Shown piece by piece: positions 43,826-52,326 of a DNA stretch of 64,000 bases. This DNA is from Ardenticatenales bacterium (lineage in GTDB: Bacteria; Chloroflexota; Anaerolineae; Promineifilales; Promineifilaceae), in NCBI GenBank assembly GCA_020634515.1, contig JACKBL010000002.1, positions 186,001-250,000 of the forward strand, given 5' to 3'. The first letter of the stretch is position 1. Each line of letters opens with the position of its first letter. Position numbers and translations under genes: made by a program. The notes under the pieces are model-generated. The model ran no database searches. It was given only the letters and a program-made list of their open reading frames with translations, and was not told the DNA's origin.

Positions 43826-43860
43826 GCCAATCCAGAAAACCACGCCTCTTCTGAATTGGC
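43826..43860. repeat. Hairpin between the two radical SAM genes
   Basis: GCCAATCCAGAA pairs with TTCTGAATTGGC with one mismatch over an 11-base loop. It may be an intra-operon attenuator or mRNA stabiliser. Confidence 0.5.
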
Positions 43861-43876
43861 CTGATTCGTCGGCGTT

Positions 43877-45043
43877 TTAGATGTCCATCAGCCCTTCGCA
43901 GCGGGAGCAGATAGGCAGCAGCCCTTCTCCTTGCAGCAGGTGACGGAACGTTTGGGCCTGCTGGCTGTTCCAGATGTTCAATAGGCTTTCCTGCTGGATA
44001 TTCCCCAGAACCACGTCAGGATAATCACGGCAGGTGACGACGTCGCCATTGGGCATGACGCCACAGAGGGTCCAGGGGGCGACGCATTTGCTGTGGCCGA
44101 AGGTGTGGCCGTGGTTGCGATAATAGGGCGCGATTTCTTCCGGCTTTAGTTCGGGGAAAAAGGCGTATGGAAAGCGCCAGCGGCGGGATTTCAGCCGCCG
44201 CACGGTGTCGGCGACGGCCTGGGGGTCGATCTCGTCCACGTTCCACAAGTAGCCGCGCCAGGACCAGGGGGTGATGTCCATTTTCTCTTCGAGTATTTGC
44301 GTGTAATGGAGGCCGCTTTCTTCGGTCTGGAACCAGGCATAGTACGTCATCATCATGTCAATGCCGATCTCTTCGGCGATCTCGTACAGTTCCTCCATGT
44401 TGCTCTGGTTGTTGGCGGTGAAGACGGAGGTCATGACGATGTAGGGTTTGGCTTTGCGTTGACGTTTCTTTTCCGCCTGAATTTCCTGGAGGGCGGAAAC
44501 GGTGAGGTCAAATGCGCCTTTATAGCCGCGTATGTTGTCGTGGGTGTCTTTGGGGCCGTCAATGGAGAAGAGGAGGATATCGGTGCCGTAGGCGACCAGG
44601 TCTTTGGCGTGCGAGCCAATTTTGGTGCCGTTGGTGGTGATGGAGACGAGTAGCTCTTTCTCTTTCATGTAGGCGATGAGGGGCATAATGTCGCGGTAGA
44701 GGAAGGGTTCGCCGCCCCAGACGTACATCCAGGGTTTGTAATGGGCGATGTCGTCGATCAGTTTTTGGTAGGCGGAAAGGGGCACGAGTTGGCGCAGTTC
44801 GGCGGCGGGGCGGATGAAGTTGTAGCCGGACTCGCCCCACTGGGAACACATTTTGCAGCGGAGGTTGCAGGCGTTGACGAGTTTGAGGCCGACTTGTGCC
44901 GGCAAACGGCTCAACCCATCCCCACGCCGATAATCGAGCGGCCCTAGCACGCGGCGGCGCAGGGCGTGACGCGCCCCATGCACGAGGATATCGGGTGACT
45001 CAATCACCTTCATGACGTATTGGATAGGAATTGGATTACCCAT
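43877..45043 (-). CDS. Radical SAM/SPASM enzyme, copy 2
   Basis: A 388-residue protein, GGAGG upstream. It has the same architecture as copy 1: CNLRCKMC near residue 60, WGGEPFLYRDI, SITTNGTKI, then a SPASM-like C-terminus (KCVAPWTLCGVMPNGDVVTC, GNIQQESLLNIWN, CSRCEG). The copies align end to end, so they arose by tandem duplication and have diverged enough for different substrates. Copy 2 is upstream, and the 98-base gap contains a hairpin. It opens with the same MGNxxPIxYVxK start as copy 1. On the minus strand it is the first gene of the pair. Confidence 0.9.
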   Translation of the reverse strand: MGNPIPIQYVMKVIESPDILVHGARHALRRRVLGPLDYRRGDGLSRLPAQVGLKLVNACNLRCKMCSQWGESGYNFIRPAAELRQLVPLSAYQKLIDDIAHYKPWMYVWGGEPFLYRDIMPLIAYMKEKELLVSITTNGTKIGSHAKDLVAYGTDILLFSIDGPKDTHDNIRGYKGAFDLTVSALQEIQAEKKRQRKAKPYIVMTSVFTANNQSNMEELYEIAEEIGIDMMMTYYAWFQTEESGLHYTQILEEKMDITPWSWRGYLWNVDEIDPQAVADTVRRLKSRRWRFPYAFFPELKPEEIAPYYRNHGHTFGHSKCVAPWTLCGVMPNGDVVTCRDYPDVVLGNIQQESLLNIWNSQQAQTFRHLLQGEGLLPICSRCEGLMDI

Positions 45044-45501
45044 TGTTTGCCTCCGTGGCTGCCAGGATGCGTCTTGTAGTTAAGATAACGACTTCAATAC
45101 TTCAATAATGGATGGCTGAATGACTGGACTGCAAAAGGCGTTCGATGCCGGTCGCTATGGAGTCGATGGTCAAACGGACCTTCCCGGAAGCTCAATGGCA
45201 GATCCCAATCGTCTCATTATTCCAGTCATTTAGCATCAATACAGATTCCGGGAAGATGGCGGTGATTAATTTCCAGTGGTATCGTTTATGCCGGCACAAA
45301 ACGCCCATAATACAACCCCAAACGAGCTTGATCCCGTTGTCCAAAAATGATAATGTCATTGGGGTTTGGCGCACGGTAGTAAGTATCCGTGGTGCAGCGG
45401 TGACATTATAGCACCTTTGCCCATGCAACTCCATACGTGCGCGGAGGTTTTTTTCGCAATGGTCTTAATTCGCATGGTACGAACCGGAGGCGGCGTGAAG
45501 T
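45044..45501. other. Intergenic region between radical SAM and SDR genes
   Basis: About 460 bases, relatively AT-rich. It holds a CTTCCCGGAA / TTCCGGGAAG inverted repeat (arms 45180-45189 and 45246-45255) and one TGCCGGCA copy at 45289. An 88-codon plus-strand frame here runs through the repeat and has no ribosome site. No gene is supported. Confidence 0.5.
45180..45255. repeat. CTTCCCGGAAG-armed inverted repeat
   Basis: CTTCCCGGAA and TTCCGGGAAG are 56 bases apart. It is a further member of the hairpin family that also flanks the gamma-glutamyltranspeptidase gene, with a longer loop. Confidence 0.6.
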
Positions 45502-46365
45502 ATGGGCAAGAATAGTGTCAGGCGCGAGAGATGTGTATTGGTGACGGGGGCTTCTTCAGGGATTGGGGCGGCGACGGCGTTGTATCTGGATGAACGGGGA
45601 TGGCGGGTTTTTGCCGGCATTCGCCACCCCCAAGACGCCGCGGCATTGCGCGCTCGCGCCTCGGCACGATTGACGCCCCTGCCGCTGGACATCACGGACG
45701 CGGGGCAGATTGCCGCCGCCGTGGAGACGGTGCGGGCGGCGGTGGGGGCGGATGGATTGGATGGGGTGGTGAACAATGCCGGCATTTTCCTCGGCGGCCC
45801 CGTCGAATTCATGCCCCTGGACAACCTGCGCCAACTTCTCGAAGTCAACGTCCTGGGCACAGCCGCCGTTACCCAAGCTTTTATGCCCCTCCTGCGCCAA
45901 TCCCGCGGACGTATTGTGAACATCGGCTCCATCAACGGGCGTTTTGCCATGCCCATGGTGGCTCCCTATGCCATCTCCAAGTTCGCGCTGCGCGCCCTCA
46001 ATGACGCCCTCCGCCGCGAGGTTGCCGGGTGGGGTGTGCGCGTGATCATCATCGATCCGGGTCAGGTGAACACCGCAATCTGGCGGAAGAATAGTGAGCG
46101 GGTGGCTGAGAATCGTGCCGGCATTTCCCCCCAATACGAAGCCTACTACGGTGTTGTTCTGGATCAGGTCAAAAGTGCGGACGAAGCCGGGCAGGGAATG
46201 CCCCCGGCCACCGTCGCCGCCATCATCCACAAAGCGTTGACCGCTCCTCGTCCACGCGCCCACTACCTCGTCGGCATGGACGCCCGCCTCGGCGTCTGGC
46301 TCATGCGCCTTCTGCCCACCCCCCTCTTCGACGCCATCCTGCGCCGCCTCGTTGGCCTCGCCTGA
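45502..46365 (+). CDS. Short-chain dehydrogenase/reductase
   Basis: A 287-residue classical SDR. The cofactor motif is VTGASSGIGAATA near residue 14, NNAG lies in VVNNAGIFLGG near 92, the catalytic Ser in NIGSINGR and the YAISK motif near 155. The C-terminus (HYLVGMDARLGVWLMRLLPTPLFDAIL) is that of retinol-dehydrogenase-like SDRs. A GGAGG precedes the ATG by about 11 bases. It is convergent with the sulfotransferase gene, separated by a hairpin. Base composition oscillates along the gene in step with three TGCCGGCA copies (45612, 45777, 46116). The substrate, likely an alcohol or ketone, is unknown. Confidence 0.9.
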   Translation: MGKNSVRRERCVLVTGASSGIGAATALYLDERGWRVFAGIRHPQDAAALRARASARLTPLPLDITDAGQIAAAVETVRAAVGADGLDGVVNNAGIFLGGPVEFMPLDNLRQLLEVNVLGTAAVTQAFMPLLRQSRGRIVNIGSINGRFAMPMVAPYAISKFALRALNDALRREVAGWGVRVIIIDPGQVNTAIWRKNSERVAENRAGISPQYEAYYGVVLDQVKSADEAGQGMPPATVAAIIHKALTAPRPRAHYLVGMDARLGVWLMRLLPTPLFDAILRRLVGLA

Positions 46366-46371
46366 CCCATT

Positions 46372-46400
46372 TTCCTGGAAGCTCATGGCTTCCGGGAAGA
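46372..46400. terminator. Hairpin between convergent genes (CTTCCCGGAAG family)
   Basis: TTCCTGGAAGC pairs with GCTTCCGGGAA over a 5-base loop between the SDR stop and the sulfotransferase stop. It also encodes the last residues (SSRKP) and TGA of the sulfotransferase. It probably works as a bidirectional terminator. Confidence 0.65.
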
Positions 46401-47378
46401 TAGACCAAATTCCTCCACGTAACGCGCAGTCGCCCGCTCAATTTTGGTCCGATTACGCGCCACGTGGGGCAGCAGCGGACGGGTGCGCGGCGCAATAAAC
46501 TGCGCATAATCCGGCTCCCGTGCCGGCTGCAAATCCAGGAACGTCGTCACGCGGCGCATCGTCTCCAGCGGCTGCGCGCACAAATCCTGGTACGTAATGT
46601 CCATTGCCCGCGCGCCCAACGCCTGACGATGCACCCGCATATACTCGCACGTGCGCGTGACGTGACGCACAATTTTCCAGTACAGATACGGCGAATTCTC
46701 CCCGTAAATCCACTGTCCCAACTTCACCTTCCACGGCTGCTCAAAAAGCTCCCCGTACCAGTCCACCAACAACAGTTCGTACTCGTTTCGCTCTTGCAAT
46801 AGCGAGGCAAACATACGAATCTGCGAATCAATGATCTCCAGCGGAGAACGATGGATAAACACAAACCGCGCCGTCGGGAATGCTTCCGCCAGGTACAGAA
46901 AGTGGCGCGCATTCCACGGGTTCTTTAGCAGCAGCAGACGCTCCTGACCGTCCACATACTGGATTTTGCGCGCCAGTTCCATGAAGCCGGGCAAGTTTCG
47001 CGCGTTCAGCAGCGGCTGCCGCCCCTTGTTCCCCAACGCCTCCCCATACTCCTCCGGCGCATCCGGCCCCACCCCAATGCCATCGTAGGTGCGCGTGACC
47101 AGGTTGCGACTTTCAAAATAATCCGCCAGTTCCTTTCGCCGCGCCGCCCCTTCCTGGGGATGCAAATGCAAATGAAGCAGGCAGCGGCGATAGAGCATGT
47201 TGTACATGGTGGTGGTGTTGAAACACGCCGTTGCCAGCATACAAAGCGACAGGACGGTGGTCCCGGATCGGTGCAATCCCATCACGAACACCGGATCAAT
47301 CGTCACCCTATCCAACAAATGCAGATAGGGCGTATCCAGGGGGCGCAACTCTCGCGGCAGCGGCGTTGGTTGTCGCAT
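46383..47378 (-). CDS. Sulfotransferase family protein
   Basis: A 331-residue protein. The PAPS 5'-phosphosulfate loop is FVMGLHRSGTTVLS near residue 32, and the 3'-phosphate region is RFVFIHRSPLEIIDSQIRM near 180. These are typical of bacterial sulfotransferases that transfer sulfate from PAPS to sugars, lipids or small molecules. The ATG at 47378 overlaps the TGA of the upstream methyltransferase gene, so the two are coupled; a GTG one codon earlier is possible. The C-terminal residues come from a hairpin repeat. The acceptor is unknown, perhaps the product of the neighbouring glycosyltransferase or radical SAM genes (inference). Confidence 0.87.
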   Translation of the reverse strand: MRQPTPLPRELRPLDTPYLHLLDRVTIDPVFVMGLHRSGTTVLSLCMLATACFNTTTMYNMLYRRCLLHLHLHPQEGAARRKELADYFESRNLVTRTYDGIGVGPDAPEEYGEALGNKGRQPLLNARNLPGFMELARKIQYVDGQERLLLLKNPWNARHFLYLAEAFPTARFVFIHRSPLEIIDSQIRMFASLLQERNEYELLLVDWYGELFEQPWKVKLGQWIYGENSPYLYWKIVRHVTRTCEYMRVHRQALGARAMDITYQDLCAQPLETMRRVTTFLDLQPAREPDYAQFIAPRTRPLLPHVARNRTKIERATARYVEEFGLSSRKP

Positions 47379-48274
47379 CACTTCTGGGCCACAACACGGA
47401 TATTTACGCTACGGCGGAATGGCGCCAACGCCATTTCCAGCGGGTACAACGCCACCACCCCCAGCGGATTCCACAGATAATGTCCATCCCACTGCTTCTT
47501 GCGCCAATGCAGCCACACCGCCTGAATGCTCCACGTGATCTCCGGCGGGGACGTTTCCCCGTTCAGGCGGAAAGTTTCAAAACCCGCCTGCCGCAGCAGC
47601 CGCGTCAACGTCTCCGGCTGGAAATGGTACAGATGATAGGGGGCTTCCAGCGCAAACCAGAAACGGCCAAACAGCGGCGACCACAAACTGCCGTAGTTGG
47701 GCACTTCCAGCAGCAACGTTCCGCCCGGTTTTAGCACCCGATAAATCTCCCGCATCACCCGCAGCGGGTCAGACAGATGCTCCAAAACGTGCCAGATCGT
47801 CACCACATCGAACGTCTCGTCCGGCCAGTGGCTCATTTGCGTTTCCGCCGGTCCCGCCAGCACGGGGATGCCCAATTGCTCCCGCGCATACTGCGCCGAT
47901 CCCTCGTCGTACTCGATGCCGTGCCCCTGCCACCCCAGCGAACCGACGTAAGCCAAATACTGCCCCTGGGCGCAGCCAATGTCCAGCAGTTTGCCCACGG
48001 GTCCCGGGGGGCGGCGCGTTTGCCGCAGCATTTTTAGCCCCAACTGGCCGATCCGCGTTCTCCGCACCCGCGCCAACACGTCGTCAATGGCTTCCTGGTA
48101 GGCGGGAGAGCGGCGGCGCAGTTCTTCCTCGTCCGGGCGCGGATTGAGATAGACGAGGCCGCAGCCGCCGCACTTGACCAGCGAGAACCAGGCCTCCTCC
48201 CCCCCATGCTCACGCACGGGCTTTGTCCATTCCGTATCAGTCGCTTCACACAAATTGCACGGCACGTCGTACAC
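47378..48274 (-). CDS. SAM-dependent methyltransferase with N-terminal zinc-ribbon-like motif
   Basis: A 298-residue enzyme with a probable GTG start. The N-terminus has CNLC and CGGCGLVYLNPRP, the Cys pairs seen in Methyltransf_23-type enzymes of surface-glycan and secondary-metabolite clusters. The SAM motif is KLLDIGCAQGQYLAYV near residue 92, followed by FDVVTIWHVLEHLSDP and LKPGGTLLLEVPNYGS. Such enzymes commonly methylate hydroxyls or amines of sugars or small molecules. It overlaps the sulfotransferase gene and lies 19 bases after the S9 peptidase gene, so it belongs to one minus-strand operon. Confidence 0.88.
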   Translation of the reverse strand: MYDVPCNLCEATDTEWTKPVREHGGEEAWFSLVKCGGCGLVYLNPRPDEEELRRRSPAYQEAIDDVLARVRRTRIGQLGLKMLRQTRRPPGPVGKLLDIGCAQGQYLAYVGSLGWQGHGIEYDEGSAQYAREQLGIPVLAGPAETQMSHWPDETFDVVTIWHVLEHLSDPLRVMREIYRVLKPGGTLLLEVPNYGSLWSPLFGRFWFALEAPYHLYHFQPETLTRLLRQAGFETFRLNGETSPPEITWSIQAVWLHWRKKQWDGHYLWNPLGVVALYPLEMALAPFRRSVNIRVVAQK

Positions 48275-48293
48275 GCCAGAATACCCTTTTCAT

Positions 48294-50231
48294 TTAATCT
48301 ATATTGGCGATCTCTATCGGTTCGATCTCGTCCGCCAGGGGAAAATCAAATATACGGGAATAAAAATACAATTCCGCTTCCATTGACCGCTTGATATTTT
48401 CCGCGCGGCGAAAGCCGTGCTGTTCACCGGCAAAGGGGAGATAGGCAACGGGGACGCCCTTTGCTTTGAGTGCGGCGACCATTTTTTCGGCCTGGTTTGC
48501 CGGCACAACCTTGTCCTCCAACCCCTGAAAGAAAATAACGGGGCAGGAAAACTGCTCTGTCGCGTGAATCGGGGAGCGGGACAGGTATAATTCGCGCTCT
48601 TCCGGGTAAGGACCAATCAGGCGATCCAGATAGCGAGACTCAAATTTGTGCGTTTCTTGCGCCAGCCTCTCCAGATCGCTGACACCAAAATAACTGGCTC
48701 CGGCGTGAAAGACCCGGCGAAATGCCAGAACGGCCAGGGTTGTGTAGCCGCCGGCGCTGCCGCCGCGGATCGCCAGCCGCCGTCCATCCACCCATCCCTG
48801 CCGCGCTGCGTAGAGCGCCCCATTGGCGCAGTCATCTACGTCCACGATGCCCCATTGCCCATTCAGGCGCTGGCGATAGGCGCGCCCGTACCCCGTGCTG
48901 CCGCCGTAGTTCACGTCCAAGACGGCGAATCCGCGGCTGGTCCAGAATTGAATTTGCGGGTCGAGCGTGCGACGGGCCGCGAAAGTGGGACCGCCGTGGC
49001 TGATCACCAGCAGCGGTGGTTTCTCTCTGGCTGGCGCGACAAAATCGGTGTTGTGTGGTGGATAGAAAAAGGCGTGGGCCTTCTGGTCATTTTCCGTGGG
49101 GAATTCGATGGCGCGTGGCACGGAAAGATAGTTTGCGTCAATGGTTACACGGCTGGAGTGGCGAATTATCTGATATTCGCGCCGTGGGCGATCAAGCTGC
49201 ACGATGGCGGCTTCGCTGCGCGGCGAGCCGGCAAGGAAGATGATCTGTTTTTGCTGATTAACCAATGGCGTGGCCAGCCAGGTAAAGGGAAAATCAAACG
49301 ATTCGCGTTCACCGGTCGTCGTGTGCAGGCGCGCCAGTTGCCAGTCGCCCTGTTGCGAATAGATGCACACGATGTAGTCAGGCGAGTCAAATGTGTAGGT
49401 GGCTGCGCCCAGGGACCATTGCGGCAGGCCAAATTCCGCTTCCATGGGACAAAGCGGTTCTATGTGCCCATCAAGCCAGCGATAAAGATTCCACCAGCCG
49501 GTACGGTCGGAGACAAAGTAGAGGATGCCATCGGGAGACCAGGCAGGCTGGAAGATGGATTCGGTAGGGCCGCCCGCAATGCGTTTTACGTTGGTCAGCT
49601 TGCCGTCTGGGCGGAATTCGCCGACCCACAGTTCCGTGCCATCCCAGGGCATATTGGGGTGGTTCCAGGTTAGCCAGCATAACTGGCTGCCGTCGGGGCT
49701 GACGCGGGGGGCGGCGTAGAAGTCGTTGCCGGCAACAAGCACCTGCCCCCCATCTCCTCCACTGACGCCCACGGCTACAATTGCGTTCACCGCCTCCCGC
49801 CCCTCCTGGCCGTGGTCCTCGCGTACGCTAATGAGGCGTTGTCGCCGCCTATCCGGCACAAAGTCCGCATAACGGTAAGAGGCTGGTGGCGTAATGGGAA
49901 CGGGCAAGGTGGCCGGGTCTTGACGGTAGAGCCGCTGGTCGGCAAAATGGCAGAAATAGACCGTGCCATCGACCACCAAATAGGCGCGCCCACCATACTC
50001 ATGGACGCGGCTGCGCACATTATACGGCGCGGGGGTAACGTCGGCGATGTGGCCTTCACGCCCACGGCGCACCAGCACATACCGTCCTTCTTCCGTGGGG
50101 CGCATTTCAATCCAATACAGGTCGGGGCCATCAATCTGAAGTTGCCCGATGTTGATGGTTTCGGACACAATCATGTCCGTGGTAATGGGGGATCTCCAGG
50201 CTCCATAGGGAGCCGTTTGCGGTGCGATCAT
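48294..50231 (-). CDS. S9-family serine peptidase (dipeptidyl aminopeptidase/acylaminoacyl peptidase-like)
   Basis: A 645-residue enzyme. Residues 1-380 form the beta-propeller gate (GGRAYLVVDGTVYFC, PDGSQLCWLTWNHPNMPWDG, LYFVSDRTGWWNLYRW). The alpha/beta-hydrolase domain follows, with the oxyanion region LLVISHGGPT, nucleophile Ser in RGGSAGGYTT, Asp in FFQGLEDKVVP and His in GEQHGF. No signal peptide, so cytosolic. It hydrolyses short peptides or acylated aminoacyl termini. It starts 3 bases after the upstream M20 peptidase stop, so the two peptidases form an operon unit leading into the methyltransferase and sulfotransferase genes. Confidence 0.9.
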   Translation of the reverse strand: MIAPQTAPYGAWRSPITTDMIVSETINIGQLQIDGPDLYWIEMRPTEEGRYVLVRRGREGHIADVTPAPYNVRSRVHEYGGRAYLVVDGTVYFCHFADQRLYRQDPATLPVPITPPASYRYADFVPDRRRQRLISVREDHGQEGREAVNAIVAVGVSGGDGGQVLVAGNDFYAAPRVSPDGSQLCWLTWNHPNMPWDGTELWVGEFRPDGKLTNVKRIAGGPTESIFQPAWSPDGILYFVSDRTGWWNLYRWLDGHIEPLCPMEAEFGLPQWSLGAATYTFDSPDYIVCIYSQQGDWQLARLHTTTGERESFDFPFTWLATPLVNQQKQIIFLAGSPRSEAAIVQLDRPRREYQIIRHSSRVTIDANYLSVPRAIEFPTENDQKAHAFFYPPHNTDFVAPAREKPPLLVISHGGPTFAARRTLDPQIQFWTSRGFAVLDVNYGGSTGYGRAYRQRLNGQWGIVDVDDCANGALYAARQGWVDGRRLAIRGGSAGGYTTLAVLAFRRVFHAGASYFGVSDLERLAQETHKFESRYLDRLIGPYPEERELYLSRSPIHATEQFSCPVIFFQGLEDKVVPANQAEKMVAALKAKGVPVAYLPFAGEQHGFRRAENIKRSMEAELYFYSRIFDFPLADEIEPIEIANID

Positions 50232-50234
50232 AAA

Positions 50235-51389
50235 TCAGAACTCTTGTAGGAGCTGCACGTAGCCACGCAGACTTTCGGCCATCCTGTCGATGGCAATGCT
50301 CTCCTGAACTGTATGCGCCAGGTATTCTTCTCCGGGAGCAAAGCCGACGACGGGAATCTGGCGGGGTGTGAAGAGGCGTCCATCGGTGGCAAACTGGTAG
50401 CTGCTCAGAGCGACAGGCCGCCCCATGCCCCGGCTGAGGGCGGCGCTGACTCGTTCGACCAGTTCGCTATCGGGGGGGGTGTAGTAGCCGAAGATCGGCT
50501 CGTCGGTCGCGGGGATGTCTACGCCTTCCCACCCGGGGCCGATGGTGTAGTCGAGGCCGGCGGCTGTTTCGGCAATGAAGGCCATGAGGCTATTGGCGCT
50601 TTCCACGGCGGTGCGGAAGTCGAGAAAGACGCGCGTCCAGGCGGGGGTGACGTTCTTGCTCTGGGTATCTACCTGCACCAGGGTGGGGCTGACGGTGGTG
50701 GGGCCAAGTAGGTCGTGGCTGCCGAGGCGAGATTGGTTGGCGGAGAGGCGTTGGAGGAAGGTGGCGAGAGCGTAGTTGGGGTTGACGCCTTTGTGGGGCA
50801 CGCTGGCGTGGACGGAACGACCGTGGAAGGTGACCCAGAGGCCGAGAATACCCCGGTGGCCGAGGCTGAGGGTGTTGCCGGAGGGTTCGCCGATGACGAC
50901 GAGGTCCACGGCGTAGTTGAGGTGGTCTACCCAGTATTGGGAGCCAGCGCCGCCGATCTCTTCCTGGACGACGCCTGTAAATACGATGTCGCGGCGGGGT
51001 CGAATGCCGGCACGTTTCAAAGCCGCCATACTATACACTTGCACCGCCAGCGGACCCTTGATGTCGCAAGCGCCGCGCCCCAGAATGCGCCCGTCCACAA
51101 TCTCCCCGGAATACGGTGGGACCGGCCAGAGCGCGGGGTCGCCAGGGTCGACGTGGTCGGTATGCGTGTTTAGCACCAGCGCGCCGAGGGCGCGGTCCTG
51201 ACCGTGGATGCGCCCGCAAACGTTGCCGATTTCGTCCAGCCACACGTCATCGAAGCCAAGCCGCGCCATTTCGGCGTGGATAAGCCGGGCGATGGCGGCT
51301 TCCTGGTGCGACATGCTGGGTGTTTGAATGAGACGCTGCGTGAAGGAAACGCAATCTTGCAGGAGTTGTTGCCAGTCGAGGGTTGTCAT
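50235..51389 (-). CDS. M20-family metallopeptidase/deacylase (ArgE/DapE-like)
   Basis: A 384-residue enzyme starting MTTLDWQQLLQDC. Family metal motifs are LVLNTHTDHVDP near residue 70, ILGRGACDIKGP near 100, and GVVQEEIGGAG with the catalytic Glu pair near 140. The dimerisation domain includes the substrate-binding His in GRSVHASVPHKG. A final His in EYLAHTVQE completes the metal site. Members deacylate N-acyl amino acids or cleave small peptides. The start three codons into the open frame was chosen; no strong ribosome site is visible. It heads the operon running through the S9 peptidase to the sulfotransferase and is divergent from psd. Confidence 0.88.
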   Translation of the reverse strand: MTTLDWQQLLQDCVSFTQRLIQTPSMSHQEAAIARLIHAEMARLGFDDVWLDEIGNVCGRIHGQDRALGALVLNTHTDHVDPGDPALWPVPPYSGEIVDGRILGRGACDIKGPLAVQVYSMAALKRAGIRPRRDIVFTGVVQEEIGGAGSQYWVDHLNYAVDLVVIGEPSGNTLSLGHRGILGLWVTFHGRSVHASVPHKGVNPNYALATFLQRLSANQSRLGSHDLLGPTTVSPTLVQVDTQSKNVTPAWTRVFLDFRTAVESANSLMAFIAETAAGLDYTIGPGWEGVDIPATDEPIFGYYTPPDSELVERVSAALSRGMGRPVALSSYQFATDGRLFTPRQIPVVGFAPGEEYLAHTVQESIAIDRMAESLRGYVQLLQEF

Positions 51390-51630
51390 AACAACCATTG
51401 TAGTGGAAAACGCGCATCCTTACAATGGTGATCAGGGAATGAAGGGGAAAATGCCGGCATTCCACAGCCGACTACTCTCCTATGTAACCATGCGGGGAAA
51501 TTGCGTGAGCGCGATGCAGATTCGTGGTAAGTTGCGGTACAATACAAGTAATCTGACGATGCCGCGCCCACCGTTGCCACAGGTTGATGAAAACCAGGAC
51601 GCATGCTGCGTCAGGGAGATTGAGACGTTT

Positions 51631-52326
51631 ATGAAACAGTATGGCAATGATCGCCCCTGGCCTTTTGCGGAAGGGGGCGAGCGTACAATTCTGGCAGTGT
51701 CACTGGTATGGGCTGCCTTGATCTGGTTGTGGCGCAAGTGGCCGAACCTATTCAGCGGCGGTTTGTTTGCGCTGGGTGGGGTGCTGTGGGGATTGATTCT
51801 CTACTTCTTCCGTGACCCGCGGCGAGTAGCGCCGCAACAGGCGGGATTGGTGGTTAGCCCGGGTGATGGCAAAGTGGTGGCGATTGCCACGGAACCGGAA
51901 CCACACACGTGGCAGGGGGAGGCGACACGCATCAGTATTTTTCTATCCGTGCTGGATGTCCATGTGCAGCGAGCGCCGATTGGCGGACGGGTGGTGGCCT
52001 GGTCGCATCATCCAGGCCAGTTTTTGCAGGCGTTCCGCCCGGAAGCATCGGAGGTTAATGAGCATATTACCATGGTGATTGAGAGTGCGTATGGGATGGT
52101 GGTGGTGAAGCAAATTGCCGGCATTCTCGCCCGCCGCTGCGTCAACTATACCCAGGTTGGTGATACGCTGCGCACAGGTCAGCGCTTTGGCCTGATTCGC
52201 TTTGGCTCCCGTGTGGACCTCTTCCTACCCCCCGGCGCACGTGTACTGGTCGCCATCGGCGACCAGGTTTATGGGGGCATTACCCCATTGGCCCAATTTG
52301 TGGCGGAGGTACCCTATGACGAGTAA
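51631..52326 (+). CDS. psd: Phosphatidylserine decarboxylase proenzyme, short type
   Basis: A 231-residue enzyme with an N-terminal membrane segment pair (ILAVSLVWAALIWLW, LFALGGVLWGLILYFF). Catalytic features are VVSPGDGKV near residue 77, the FLSVLDVHVQRAP block near 105, and the self-cleavage region RFGSRVDLFLP, where the GS pair yields the pyruvoyl group. It makes phosphatidylethanolamine from phosphatidylserine. The start MKQYGNDRPW was chosen over upstream codons in non-coding-looking sequence. It overlaps pssA by 11 bases, giving a complete phosphatidylethanolamine branch. A TGCCGGCA at 52116 splits the gene into G-rich and C-rich halves. Confidence 0.92.
   Translation: MKQYGNDRPWPFAEGGERTILAVSLVWAALIWLWRKWPNLFSGGLFALGGVLWGLILYFFRDPRRVAPQQAGLVVSPGDGKVVAIATEPEPHTWQGEATRISIFLSVLDVHVQRAPIGGRVVAWSHHPGQFLQAFRPEASEVNEHITMVIESAYGMVVVKQIAGILARRCVNYTQVGDTLRTGQRFGLIRFGSRVDLFLPPGARVLVAIGDQVYGGITPLAQFVAEVPYDE

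Noticed and set aside
45145..45411. An 88-codon frame near the radical SAM genes as a possible precursor peptide
   Set aside because: It runs through a hairpin repeat and a TGCCGGCA copy, has no ribosome site and lacks a leader/core pattern.
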